Notes: generated by a model from the sequence alone, not told the origin. A DNA stretch of 32,376 nt from Mageeibacillus sp. UBA1212 (GCA_002309655.1 DBXM01000047.1:1-32376); one strand, 5' to 3'. Positions 15,188 through 23,479 are shown, numbered from the stretch's first letter. A program made the numbers and translations.

Positions 15188-16591
15188 TCAGTTCTCCTCC
15201 GCAGACTTTTTCGCCTTCTCGACGGCCTCGTCGATCGTTCCCACAAACAGGAACGCAGACTCCGGCAGGTTGTCGTGCTTGCCGTCGATGATCTCGCGGA
15301 AGCCGCGGATCGTTTCTTTAAGAGGCACGTAGCGCCCTTCGAGGCCGGTGAACTGCTCCGCCACCGAGAAAGGCTGGGACAGGAAGCGCTGAATTTTGCG
15401 CGCGCGGCTGACGGTGAGCTTGTCCTCTTCGGAGAGCTCGTCCATGCCCATGATTGCGATGATGTCCTGGAGTTCCTTATAGCGCTGCAGGATGCGCTGG
15501 ACCTCGCGGGCGACTTCGTAGTGTTCGATGCCCACCACGTCGGGGGTGAGAATGCGGGAAGTCGAGTCGAGCGGGTCGACGGCGGGGTAAATGCCGAGGG
15601 ACGAGATACTTCGTGAAAGAACCGTCGTGGCGTCGAGGTGCGCGAACGTGGTTGCAGGCGCGGGGTCGGTCAGGTCGTCGGCGGGAACGTAGACCGCCTG
15701 AACGGATGTGATCGAACCTTTTTTTGTTGAGGTGATGCGCTCCTGGAGGGTGCCCATTTCAGTCGCGAGCGTGGGCTGGTAGCCGACGGCGGAGGGCATT
15801 CTGCCGAGGAGAGCGGAGACCTCGGAACCGGCCTGTGTGAAACGGAAGATATTGTCTATAAATAGGAGAACATCCTGGCCTTCGCGGTCGCGGAAATACT
15901 CGGCCATGGTGAGGCCGGAGAGGCCGACGCGCATTCTTGCTCCGGGGGGCTCGTTCATCTGGCCGTAGACGAGGGCGGTTTTGGAGAGAACGCCGGACTC
16001 CTTCATTTCGTAGTAGAGGTCGTTGCCTTCGCGCGTTCTTTCGCCGACGCCTGTGAAAACGGAGATACCGCCGTGCTGCTTGGCGATGTTGTTGATGAGC
16101 TCCATGATGAGGACCGTTTTGCCGACGCCCGCGCCGCCGAAGAGGCCGATCTTGCCGCCTTTTGCGTAGGGGGCGATCAGGTCGACGACTTTGATGCCGG
16201 TTTCGAGAATTTCGGTCGTGCCCTCCTGGTCGGAGAAGGACGGCGGGTCGCGGTGAATGCTCCAGCGTTCGGTGTATTCGGGCTCGGGACCGTTGTCGAC
16301 AGGCTCGCCGAGAAGGTTGAAGATTCTGCCGAGGGTGCATTTTCCGACCGGAACCGTGATAGGTTTGCCGGTGTCGACAGCCTCTTCGCCTCTGGACATG
16401 CCGTCGGTGGAGGACATCGCAATGCAGCGCACCACGTCGTCGCCGAGCTGCTGCTCGACTTCGCACACGACCTTGCGGCCTTCGTGAACGATCTCAATCG
16501 CGTTGAGCAGGTCGGGCAGGTGGCCGTTCTCGAAGCGGATGTCGAGAACAGGACCGATTATCTGAACAATTTTACCGGTATTTTTTTCCAT
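15188..16591 (-). CDS. atpD: ATP synthase F1 beta subunit
   Basis: Catalytic subunit of F1. The P-loop GGAGVGKT is at 152-159, with GERTREGNDLYYEM, the Walker B strand VLLFIDNIFRFTQAG, and the ATPase signature PAVDPLDSTS. The ATG at 16591 (467 residues, starting MEKNTGKIVQIIGPVLDIRF) has AAAGGA eight bases upstream; the longer in-frame extension overlaps atpG and lacks homology. The gene follows atpG by about 52 bases and shares the atp operon promoter. Confidence 0.98.
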   Translation of the reverse strand: MEKNTGKIVQIIGPVLDIRFENGHLPDLLNAIEIVHEGRKVVCEVEQQLGDDVVRCIAMSSTDGMSRGEEAVDTGKPITVPVGKCTLGRIFNLLGEPVDNGPEPEYTERWSIHRDPPSFSDQEGTTEILETGIKVVDLIAPYAKGGKIGLFGGAGVGKTVLIMELINNIAKQHGGISVFTGVGERTREGNDLYYEMKESGVLSKTALVYGQMNEPPGARMRVGLSGLTMAEYFRDREGQDVLLFIDNIFRFTQAGSEVSALLGRMPSAVGYQPTLATEMGTLQERITSTKKGSITSVQAVYVPADDLTDPAPATTFAHLDATTVLSRSISSLGIYPAVDPLDSTSRILTPDVVGIEHYEVAREVQRILQRYKELQDIIAIMGMDELSEEDKLTVSRARKIQRFLSQPFSVAEQFTGLEGRYVPLKETIRGFREIIDGKHDNLPESAFLFVGTIDEAVEKAKKSAEEN

Positions 16592-16643
16592 CTCGTTTTT
16601 CCTTTCTGAAAGGAGGATGTAAAAATTCTGAATTATCAGCGTT

Positions 16644-17516
16644 TTACAGCGCTTCGGCGCCGGAAACAATCTCCGTGATCTCCTGGGTGATTATCGCCTG
16701 GCGCGCGCGGTTGTAGCGGAGCGTCAGGTTGTCGATCATTTCGGAGGCGTTCTTGTTGGCGGAGTTCATCGCGGTTCTGCGGGCGCCGCACTCGGACGCG
16801 AAGGACTCGCAGACGGCTATGTAGATCGAGCCGCCGAGGTAGTCGGGAACGATGCTGGCGAGCATTTCAGCGGGGTCGCTTTCGTAAACGGGCTCGAACG
16901 GCCGCTCAAGCTTGGCGTTTTCAATCGTGTCTTCGTCAAGCGGCGCGAAGGGCAGCAGCGTTTTGTGGTCGGGAACCTGCGACAGAATCGACACGAAGTC
17001 CGTGTAGACGATCTCGACGCGGTCGATTTTCTTTTCGAGGAACATCGAGACGACGAGCTTCCCGATGACGAGGGCGTTGCTGACGCCGAGGCTCTGCAGC
17101 GAGGCGAAGTCTTCGGAAACGATCTCGTTGCCGGGCTTGGAGAAGTGCTCCAGGGACTTGCGGCCGATGGGAAGGTAGCAGCTGGTGCCGCCGTTGCGCT
17201 CCTCAAGAAGCGCGGTGAGCTTGAAGACGTTGTTGTTGAAGCCTCCCGCAAGGCCGCGGTCGCCGGCCACGACGATGTAGCAGGTCTTCGGATTCTCCCT
17301 TTTTTCGGCAAAAACAGACTCCGCGGTGGCAGAGTACGTTCTGATGTCGGAAATGGCCTCGAAGAGGGCGGTCTGGTACGGGCGCGAGTTTTCGGCGCGC
17401 TCTTTCGCACGGCGCAGCTTCGAAGTCGCGACAAGTTCCATTGCCTTGGTGATCTGCATCGTGTTTTTCACGCTTTTCATGCGCGCTTTTATGTCGTTCA
17501 TTGTGGCGGCAGCCAT
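16644..17516 (-). CDS. atpG: ATP synthase F1 gamma subunit
   Basis: Rotating shaft of F1. The N-terminal helix MNDIKARMKSVKNTMQITKAMELVATSKLRRAKE and the C-terminal helix ending LTLRYNRARQAIITQEITEIVSGAEAL are the two conserved coiled-coil segments. Length 290. GGAGGG lies six bases before the ATG at 17516. The first residues MAAAT precede the usual start MNDIK, an extension of five residues supported by the ribosome binding site. Confidence 0.97.
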   Translation of the reverse strand: MAAATMNDIKARMKSVKNTMQITKAMELVATSKLRRAKERAENSRPYQTALFEAISDIRTYSATAESVFAEKRENPKTCYIVVAGDRGLAGGFNNNVFKLTALLEERNGGTSCYLPIGRKSLEHFSKPGNEIVSEDFASLQSLGVSNALVIGKLVVSMFLEKKIDRVEIVYTDFVSILSQVPDHKTLLPFAPLDEDTIENAKLERPFEPVYESDPAEMLASIVPDYLGGSIYIAVCESFASECGARRTAMNSANKNASEMIDNLTLRYNRARQAIITQEITEIVSGAEAL

Positions 17517-17569
17517 GTTTTGCCCTCCTTTCAGCCGTGGCGGCGGGAATCAGAACCTGTTAAAACAGG

Positions 17570-19093
17570 TCATTCGGTCTGTGAATTCTCGAAAAATCTC
17601 TCTTTTGTGTCGTCAATCGCGTCGCGAAGCTCTTCCTCGTCCTCTTTCGTGAGCTGTCCGGTGGTGCGGATGCGCTCAAGCATGGCGTCGTGGGAGGCGG
17701 CCAGCGTGTCGAAAAGCTCGCCCTCAAAGGCGTGAATCCGCTCCACGGGAACGTCCTTCAGCAGGTTGTTGACCACCGCGTAGATGATCGCGACCTGTAG
17801 TTCGACGGGAACGGGGGAGTTGCGGTCCTGCTTGAGCACTTCGACGATGCGGCGGCCCTGTGCGAGTCGCGCCTTCGTGTCGTCGTCGAGATCGGAACCG
17901 AACTGCGCGAAGCCGGCAAGCTCGCGGTACTGCGAGTAGAGCAGCTTCAACTGACCGGAGACCTTTTTCATCGCCTTGATCTGAGCGCTGCCGCCGACTC
18001 GCGAAACGGAAATGCCGGGGTTGACGGCGGGGCGGATGCCTTCGTGGAAGAGCTCGGTCTCGAGGAAGATCTGACCGTCGGTTATCGAGATAACGTTGGT
18101 CGGTATGTAAGCCGACACGTCGCCGGCCTGGGTTTCGATAATGGGGAGCGCGGTGAGCGAACCTCCGCCGTATTCGGGAGCGAGGCGCGCGGCGCGTTCA
18201 AGAAGCCTGGAGTGGAGGTAGAAGACGTCGCCCGGGTAGGCTTCACGTCCGGGCGGACGGCGGATGAGCAGCGAGAGCGCGCGGTAGGCGACGGCGTGCT
18301 TGGAGAGGTCGTCGTAGACAACGAGAACGTCCTGGCCGCGGTCCATGAAGTATTCGCCGATCGCGCAGCCTGTGTAGGGGGCGATGTACTGGAGCGGGGC
18401 GGATTCGGAAGCGGAGGCGGAGACGACGACGGTGTAGTCCATTGCGCCGTTCTTGTAGAACGTGTCGACGACGTTCGTGACGGTGGACTGTTTCTGACCG
18501 ATGGCGACGTAGACGCAGATGCAGTTCTTGCCGCGCTGGTTCAGAATCGTGTCCGTCGCGATGACGGTTTTGCCGGTCTGGCGGTCGCCGATGATGAGCT
18601 CGCGCTGGCCGCGGCCGATCGGAATCATCGAGTCGATGGCCTTGATGCCGGTCTGGAGAGGCACCGAGACCGATTTGCGCTCGATAATGCCGTAGGCCCT
18701 GCGTTCGATGGGGCGGAATTCCGCGGCGTCGATCGGGCCTTTCGCGTCGATGGGCTGGCCGAGGGCGTTCACGACCCTGCCGATGAGCTTGTCGCCGACG
18801 GGAACCGAGACGACGCGGCCGGTGCGCTTGACGATGCTGCCCTCACTGATACCTGTGTCGCTGCCGAGAAGCACCGCGCTGACGAGACTTTCCTCGAGGT
18901 TGAGCGCCATGCCGAACGTGCCGTTCGCGAATTCAAGCAGTTCATTCGACTTGCACTTGTCGAGGCCGTGCACCTTCGAGATGCCGTCGCCGACGGAAAT
19001 GACGTAGCCGACTTCGTCCTGTTCGATCTCGCGGGAATAATTCCTGATTTGTTCCTTTATTACTTTGCTGATGTCGTCAATTCCGGACTTCAT
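17570..19093 (-). CDS. atpA: ATP synthase F1 alpha subunit
   Basis: Non-catalytic nucleotide-binding subunit of F1. The P-loop GDRQTGKT is at 169-176, with VYVAIGQKQSTV, VLVVYDDLSKHAVAYR, and the alpha/beta signature PAVNPGISVSRVGGSAQ. Length 507. The ATG at 19093 has GGTGAT just upstream and begins MKSGIDDISKVIKEQIRNY, the usual alpha N-terminus. It lies 49 bases after atpH. Confidence 0.98.
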   Translation of the reverse strand: MKSGIDDISKVIKEQIRNYSREIEQDEVGYVISVGDGISKVHGLDKCKSNELLEFANGTFGMALNLEESLVSAVLLGSDTGISEGSIVKRTGRVVSVPVGDKLIGRVVNALGQPIDAKGPIDAAEFRPIERRAYGIIERKSVSVPLQTGIKAIDSMIPIGRGQRELIIGDRQTGKTVIATDTILNQRGKNCICVYVAIGQKQSTVTNVVDTFYKNGAMDYTVVVSASASESAPLQYIAPYTGCAIGEYFMDRGQDVLVVYDDLSKHAVAYRALSLLIRRPPGREAYPGDVFYLHSRLLERAARLAPEYGGGSLTALPIIETQAGDVSAYIPTNVISITDGQIFLETELFHEGIRPAVNPGISVSRVGGSAQIKAMKKVSGQLKLLYSQYRELAGFAQFGSDLDDDTKARLAQGRRIVEVLKQDRNSPVPVELQVAIIYAVVNNLLKDVPVERIHAFEGELFDTLAASHDAMLERIRTTGQLTKEDEEELRDAIDDTKERFFENSQTE

Positions 19094-19142
19094 CGTATCA
19101 CCAACTTTAACCTTTCAGTAAGTACCGTGTACCTTGAGTACC

Positions 19143-19676
19143 TTATACCTTTGCCGCAAGGAGGGCCTTTTTGATGCGCGCAAGAGCGGCCTTGAGCGAG
19201 CCGTCGCGCTGGATTCCGCCGTAGCGGAGATTGATTCCTCCCAAAACGGAGGGGTCGACAACGTTTTTGATGACGACCTGCCTGCCGGTCTCCGCCTCGA
19301 GCTTTTCGCGCAGCTTGCCGAGCTGGGACTCCGACATCGGGACCGCTGTAACGGCCGTGACCCGTTCAATGCCCCGGACTTCGTCGCACGCTTCGCGATA
19401 TGCCTTGAGAACGCTCTCCGTGCGGAAAAACTCGCGCTTTTCGCAGAGAATTTTCAGAAGGCTGACGAGATCCGTGTCGAGACCGGAAAACGCCTCTCCT
19501 ACAAGAGCGAGCCGCTCAGAGGTGGGAAGCGCGGGGGTGTCGGCGAGGGTGGCGTATTTCGGGAACTCACAGAGAATCCTGCTGACCGTTTCCGTGTCCG
19601 CAAGAACGCTTTCCGTTGTTCCGCGCTCCTCCGTGAGAAGGAGCAGAGCCTTCCCGTATTCGCCGGCGTCAATCAT
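19143..19676 (-). CDS. atpH: ATP synthase F1 delta subunit
   Basis: Peripheral-stalk protein joining the b dimer to the top of F1. The ATG at 19676 gives 177 residues beginning MIDAGEYGKALLLLTEE, matching the family's YAKALFELA opening; a GTG nine bases earlier is also possible. GGGTGA lies five bases upstream. The C-terminal domain shows GRQVVIKNVVDPSVLGGINLRYGGIQRDGSLKAALARIKKAL, the conserved delta tail. The start overlaps the atpF stop by eight bases, indicating coupling. The open frame runs upstream of this start through atpF, but that extension is Arg/Ser rich and is a shadow. Confidence 0.93.
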   Translation of the reverse strand: MIDAGEYGKALLLLTEERGTTESVLADTETVSRILCEFPKYATLADTPALPTSERLALVGEAFSGLDTDLVSLLKILCEKREFFRTESVLKAYREACDEVRGIERVTAVTAVPMSESQLGKLREKLEAETGRQVVIKNVVDPSVLGGINLRYGGIQRDGSLKAALARIKKALLAAKV

Positions 19677-20199
19677 TTCCGTCACCCATTTTGCTGATAA
19701 AATCGTCGATAAGCTGAGCGTGTTCCTCTTCGCTGACGTCGCGGGCGATAACGGCAGACGCGATACTGATCGCCATTCCCGAAACCTCGTCCTTGATGTC
19801 GCTGACGGCCTGCTTCTTCTCGAGTTCGATCTGCTCTTCGGCGCGCGCAAGAACACGGGCGGCCTTTTCGTCGGCCTCCCGGAGAATCGTCTCCTCCTTG
19901 AGCTGCGCTTTTCTGATTGCGGTCCTGACGATTTCGTCGCTTTCCTCCTCGGCCTTTTCGAGGCGTTCCTCGTACTCGGCCTTCATGTTTGCGGCGTCCG
20001 TTCTGGAAGTTTCCGCGTCGGCGTACATGTCGTCGACCTCCTTCTGCCGCTCGTCGATCATTTTCTTGACGGGCTTGAACAGGAACTTGCGGAGAATCAG
20101 ATACACGAGAAGAAGGTTGATCCAGGCGATGATCATCGTCCAGAAATTCGTGCCGATAAAACTCTCAAACTTATCGGTAAAAACCTGAAAGTCAACCAT
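19669..20199 (-). CDS. atpF: ATP synthase Fo b subunit
   Basis: Peripheral-stalk subunit. One N-terminal membrane helix (TMIIAWINLLLVYLILRKFLF, about 21-41) is followed by PVKKMIDERQKEVDDMYADAE and a long charged, Ala/Glu/Lys-rich coiled coil. Length 176. The ATG at 20199 has GGAAGAG upstream. An unusually wide 212-base spacer separates it from atpE. Confidence 0.95.
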   Translation of the reverse strand: MVDFQVFTDKFESFIGTNFWTMIIAWINLLLVYLILRKFLFKPVKKMIDERQKEVDDMYADAETSRTDAANMKAEYEERLEKAEEESDEIVRTAIRKAQLKEETILREADEKAARVLARAEEQIELEKKQAVSDIKDEVSGMAISIASAVIARDVSEEEHAQLIDDFISKMGDGND

Positions 20200-20411
20200 A
20201 AATCACTCTTCCACGTTTGAAAATGCGGAGATCACGCGAAAATACGCTCCGCTGCGCCGCCATGCCTCGCCGCGCGCCGCCGTAGTTCCGTTAAAGAACG
20301 TTACGGGACGGTAGCAAAACAGGCGCGGACGGAATTCCGCGGGATCCGGTATTGATACGGTGCGATTGCAAATAGCCGCCCGGGCTGTCTTTTCGCGTTG
20401 CGGGAAGGGAA
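20200..20411. other. Wide atpE-atpF spacer without a gene
   Basis: This stretch inside the atp operon is 212 bases, against 50-100 bases or overlaps elsewhere in the operon. It holds several GC-rich self-complementary stretches (for example CGTTCTTTAACG on the minus strand at about 20291-20302) but no convincing gene, promoter or T-tracted terminator. It may be a folded mRNA spacer that keeps high atpE yield relative to b. Confidence 0.4.
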
Positions 20412-20663
20412 TCAGCCCTTGAAAACGAAGAGAAGCAGCAGAGCGATAATGAATGAGTAGATACCGGTACTCTCGGTGATGGCGCAGCCGAGAATCATCG
20501 TCGTACGGAGCTCGGAAGAGGCTTCGGGCTGACGCGCGATTCCCTCGAGCGCCTTGCAGACGGCGTTTCCTTCGCCGAGAGCGGGGCAGATCGAACCGAT
20601 GGCCATTACGAGTGAAGAGCCGAAAGCCCTTGCAAGAAGTACCAATGCTGATGGCATATCCAT
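20412..20663 (-). CDS. atpE: ATP synthase Fo c subunit, probable Na+-binding type
   Basis: Forms the membrane rotor ring. Two membrane helices flank a polar loop with KALEGIARQPE (residues 37-47). Helix 2 reads ILGCAITESTGIYSFIIALLLLF, with E64, S65, T66 and Y69 aligned to the Na+ site of Ilyobacter tartaricus c (E65, S66, T67, Y70). Where that protein has Gln32, this one has E31 in ALGEGNA, a second carboxylate like that described for Fusobacterium nucleatum. Length 83. Na+ coupling is inferred from these residues, not shown. Confidence 0.95.
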   Translation of the reverse strand: MDMPSALVLLARAFGSSLVMAIGSICPALGEGNAVCKALEGIARQPEASSELRTTMILGCAITESTGIYSFIIALLLLFVFKG

Positions 20664-20741
20664 AAAAATTTACCTCCAAAATGAATTGTGCAGCCGCCGC
20701 GCGTTTTGTATTATTGCGTTTGCGCGCGGCGCCGTGTTTGC

Positions 20742-21626
20742 TTAAGTCTGTTGCGCGGCTTTTTGAGCTTTTTGAGCCTCAATTTGAGCTTTCTGCGCTT
20801 TTTTTGCCTCTTTTTGCGCCTTTTTCGCCGCTTTTTTCTCAGCGCGCTTCTCCGGCAGGATGTCCGGCGCCGGCGGGGGGTTGTTCGTCGCGATGTAGAC
20901 CATCGTGAGCAGCGAGAACACGAACGCCTGGATCAGGCCGGAAAACAGGTCGAAGTAGAGGGACAGAATCGCGGGAATACCGATCTGGAACACCGGCGGC
21001 ATCACCGAGGCAATTGCCGCGGGAAGCCCCTTGAAGACCATTGTGGAGAGGGCGGCCAGCGCGGTGTAGACGATCGACATAAGCACGCCGCCGCCGGCGA
21101 TGTTCCCGAAGTGACGGAAAGCCATCGCGACAGGCTGCGCGACCTCGCTTATCATATTGATCGGCAGAATGAACACGACCGGCTCCGCAAAGCCCTTGAG
21201 CCACTTGAAAAAGCCCTTGTTGCGGATGCCCTCGTACCAGCAGAGCCCCGTTGTGACAAGCGCCCAGCCGAGCACGACCATGAGGTCGGCCGTTGTGGAG
21301 CGGAAAATCTTCGTGAGGCCGATAAGGCTTCCGAGGAGCGACGTCATGAACAGCGTCCCGATGTACGGCGCATATTTGGCGTTGTGCTTTCCCATCGTCG
21401 ACTCGACGAGGTCGTAGACCGCGGAAACGCCCTTCTCGACGAGAACCTGCCTCCTGCCGGGCCGTTTTTTGAGCCCGCGGCCGCAGATGACGCCGATAAT
21501 AATCAAAAGAATCGAGACCGCGAAAAGCGAGACGGTGGTCTGCGTCACGTCGATTGCCAGAGCGCCGTTAAAGAACGAGACGCGAAAATATACTTTTGCG
21601 CCGGTTCCGACGTCCAAATTGTCCAT
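20742..21626 (-). CDS. atpB: ATP synthase Fo a subunit
   Basis: Ion-channel stator of Fo. The essential Arg appears in VAMAFRHFGNIAGG, equivalent to the family's LRLFGN motif, followed by GLIQAFVFSLLTMVYIA, the conserved last helix. Several other hydrophobic helices are present. AAGGAGGTG lies ten bases before the ATG at 21626. Odd: after the normal end (IATNNPPPAPD) the protein continues for about 43 residues of Lys/Ala/Gln repeats (KKAQKEAKKAQKAQ and similar) with no membrane segment. Length 294 compared with about 220-270. Confidence 0.95.
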   Translation of the reverse strand: MDNLDVGTGAKVYFRVSFFNGALAIDVTQTTVSLFAVSILLIIIGVICGRGLKKRPGRRQVLVEKGVSAVYDLVESTMGKHNAKYAPYIGTLFMTSLLGSLIGLTKIFRSTTADLMVVLGWALVTTGLCWYEGIRNKGFFKWLKGFAEPVVFILPINMISEVAQPVAMAFRHFGNIAGGGVLMSIVYTALAALSTMVFKGLPAAIASVMPPVFQIGIPAILSLYFDLFSGLIQAFVFSLLTMVYIATNNPPPAPDILPEKRAEKKAAKKAQKEAKKAQKAQIEAQKAQKAAQQT

Positions 21627-21723
21627 TTTCCGCAGCCACCTCCTTTTTCCGGGCGTTATTTTTAAATGTGTACGATGTAATCAGATGTTTGCGTACAACG
21701 TAACCTATGCGTGCGCGCGAACG

Positions 21724-22176
21724 TTATTTTTTCTTTTTGAGCAGGCCGAATAAGATTATGAGGACCGAAACGGCCGCCAGTGCGATGACGGCGGGAATCG
21801 GCTCGAACACCGCGGGAAGCAGGAAAATCAGAAGGAGAGTTCCCACCAGGAGCACCATGCGGATGATGAAGGAGAGGGTTATCATCGACTTCACGTTCCG
21901 TTCGTGCCTGCTCTTGAACGCCTGGATCTCCTCTTCGGTCATTTCGTCTGTGCCGCGTTCTTTGGCCGCCTTGTCGAAGGCCTTTCCCGCCATGACGGTC
22001 AGCAGGGCCTGATTGACGAGCCCGACCGCCGCTCCGAGCAACGCGCCGGTGACGACCTTCCAGCTGAATTTGCCTATAATAAGGTAAACCGCGACGATGA
22101 TACCGCAGACGGCAAGCTCGCCAAGCGCGAGCCAAACAAGTTCCGGAACGGCCTGTTTTTTACTGTTTTCCGCCAT
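21724..22176 (-). CDS. atpI: ATP synthase-associated membrane protein, AtpI-like
   Basis: Small protein of 150 residues with four predicted membrane helices (LVWLALGELAVCGIIVAVYLII; VVTGALLGAAVGLVNQALLTVM; SMITLSFIIRMVLLVGTLLLIFLL; IPAVIALAAVSVLIILFGLL) and a charged loop. The pattern and position, between atpZ and atpB, fit ATP synthase subunit I, which assists c-ring assembly. The ATG at 22176 has AAGGAG seven bases upstream and overlaps the end of atpZ by 17 bases. The sequence itself is only weakly conserved, so the name relies on topology and context. Confidence 0.8.
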   Translation of the reverse strand: MAENSKKQAVPELVWLALGELAVCGIIVAVYLIIGKFSWKVVTGALLGAAVGLVNQALLTVMAGKAFDKAAKERGTDEMTEEEIQAFKSRHERNVKSMITLSFIIRMVLLVGTLLLIFLLPAVFEPIPAVIALAAVSVLIILFGLLKKKK

Positions 22177-22420
22177 TTTCAAGCTCCTTCTGCCTCGCTT
22201 TTTCGGCCTCGGCCATCGCGAGAAGATACTTCACCATCGTCACGAATCCGACGAACACGCCAAGAACGATCAGCACGGCGTAGATCCAGGTTCCGACCCC
22301 GAACTTTTTGGTGAGAAGCATCGAGATCAGGACGGCGACGGCAACGGGGGTGAGCAGGCAGAAGATCGCCTGTATGACCGAGTTTATGCCGAAGACGGTG
22401 CTGACAATGAACTTTTTCAT
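22160..22420 (-). CDS. atpZ: AtpZ/AtpI-family ATP synthase accessory protein
   Basis: First gene of the atp operon: 86 residues with two hydrophobic segments (VIQAIFCLLTPVAVAVLISMLL and TWIYAVLIVLGVFVGFVTMVKYLLAM). The TKKFGVGTWIYAVLIVLGVFVGF loop and helix resemble the AtpZ family, reported to help Mg2+/Ca2+ uptake with AtpI. A charged C-terminus ends ENGGKQ and overlaps the atpI start. AAAGGA lies before the ATG at 22420. The family match rests on size, topology and position. Confidence 0.75.
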   Translation of the reverse strand: MKKFIVSTVFGINSVIQAIFCLLTPVAVAVLISMLLTKKFGVGTWIYAVLIVLGVFVGFVTMVKYLLAMAEAEKARQKELENGGKQ

Positions 22421-22443
22421 GCTGGTTCGTCCTTTCGCGCAGA

Positions 22444-22461
22444 GCCCCCGGAAACGGGGAC
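22444..22461 (-). other. GC-rich hairpin in the atp operon leader
   Basis: GTCCCCG and CGGGGGC (one G-U pair) close a TTTC loop in the 5' untranslated leader between the atp promoter and atpZ. No T-tract follows, so it is more likely an mRNA-stabilising element than a terminator. Confidence 0.45.
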
Positions 22462-22473
22462 AAACACCCTTTT

Positions 22474-22502
22474 ATTATAAAATCTTTTTGGACCGGTTTC
22501 AA
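22474..22502 (-). promoter_or_regulatory. Promoter of the ATP synthase operon
   Basis: TTGAAA (22497-22502), exactly 17 bases, then a perfect TATAAT (22474-22479) on the minus strand, 54 bases before the atpZ start. This matches the sigma-A consensus at 11 of 12 positions. Confidence 0.88.
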
Positions 22503-22560
22503 GCGTTTTCGTGATTTTCACGCGTGTTTTCACGGGGGTTTCACAGGGTTTCGCGGGGTA

Positions 22561-23445
22561 TCAGCCGCCGTTTTCACCGGTCTTTTCGAAGGAGACCTTG
22601 AACAGGCCCGCGCGGTTCCCGCCGTTGGACGTCACGTAGACGGTGCCGCCGACGATGTTGACGGATTCGGACTCGACGTCGTTCTCGAGGTCGAGCGGGA
22701 TCGAGGTGATCAGGGCGCCTTCCCAGTCGTAAAGGAGGAATTCCTGGTGGAAACCGTTCTGGGACGACCTCACGAACCAGACCGCGCCGGGGGCCGCGAA
22801 AACGCCCTGCGAAAGCGTTCCCGAAGGAGTCACCGCATACACCGAGAGGTGAACGAGATCGCGGTCCCAGAAGTCGAGGGTGCTTCCGTCCCAGCGCGCG
22901 GACGCGAACTGCTTCCGTTCCTGACAGTAGCCCATTGCGAAAAACGGGGTGCCGAGGTTTTCCTTCTTGATTATTTCCAGCGAATCGCGGTCGACAAGCG
23001 TGTACCCGTCCCAGCACTCCTTCCACGTTCCCTGGCAGGAGGTCACGAGGTAGGCGTGTTTTTCGGGAATATAAGTTATGTTGTTGGCGTGTTCCAGGTA
23101 GAGAACGGCGCTCTGCTTGACGAACCGGCCGTTTTTGTCGAATTTGCAGAGCGTGGTGCATTCCTCGCCGGAGACCTCGAACTTGTTGAAGGCGACGACC
23201 CAGTTCCTGCCGTCGAAGCAGCAGCCCTGGGCGGCGGTGAAGGTCTCGTCCGGGCACACGAAGTCGAAAAGCTTCTCGCCGGTAGCCGCGTAGCCGCCGT
23301 CAAGGTCGTCGGGAATGCGGTATTTGGCGCCGGAACCGCCCGAACAGCCCGCGCATAAAAGGACCGCCGCAAACGCTACAAGCGCCGCCAAAGCAAGAAC
23401 GGCCCGCGAGCGAATCAACTTAAACCGGGGTATAGAGAATTTCAT
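22561..23445 (-). CDS. Putative lipoprotein of unknown function
   Basis: A 294-residue protein with an N-terminal signal (basic MKFSIPRFKLIRSR, hydrophobic core VLALAALVAFAAVLL) and a lipobox-like LCAGC, so Cys34 would be lipidated. The -3 residue is Cys, not the usual Leu. The mature part is rich in Gly, Asp and aromatic residues and alternates short strand-like segments (GCCFDGRNWVVAFNKF, LCKFDKNGRFVKQS, YIPEKHAYLVTSC, LYDWEGALITSIPLD), which suggests a small beta-propeller; this is an inference from pattern only. AGGAGG lies eight bases before the ATG at 23445 and a plausible promoter lies upstream. It diverges from the DUF1846 gene and lies before the atp operon on the same strand. I do not recognise the family. 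Confidence 0.85.
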   Translation of the reverse strand: MKFSIPRFKLIRSRAVLALAALVAFAAVLLCAGCSGGSGAKYRIPDDLDGGYAATGEKLFDFVCPDETFTAAQGCCFDGRNWVVAFNKFEVSGEECTTLCKFDKNGRFVKQSAVLYLEHANNITYIPEKHAYLVTSCQGTWKECWDGYTLVDRDSLEIIKKENLGTPFFAMGYCQERKQFASARWDGSTLDFWDRDLVHLSVYAVTPSGTLSQGVFAAPGAVWFVRSSQNGFHQEFLLYDWEGALITSIPLDLENDVESESVNIVGGTVYVTSNGGNRAGLFKVSFEKTGENGG

Positions 23446-23479
23446 TCCCGTCTCCTCCTAAACTAAAGAATATATACCT

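Noticed and set aside
15850..15866. CTATAAATAGGAG inside atpD as another copy of the intergenic motif
   Set aside because: It lies in a conserved coding segment (LLFIDNIF) and lacks the CAAAA half.
20229..21610. Shared CCGTTAAAGAACG in the atpE-atpF spacer and in atpB
   Set aside because: A 13-base match in a GC-biased operon with no matching flanks in the same order; treated as chance.
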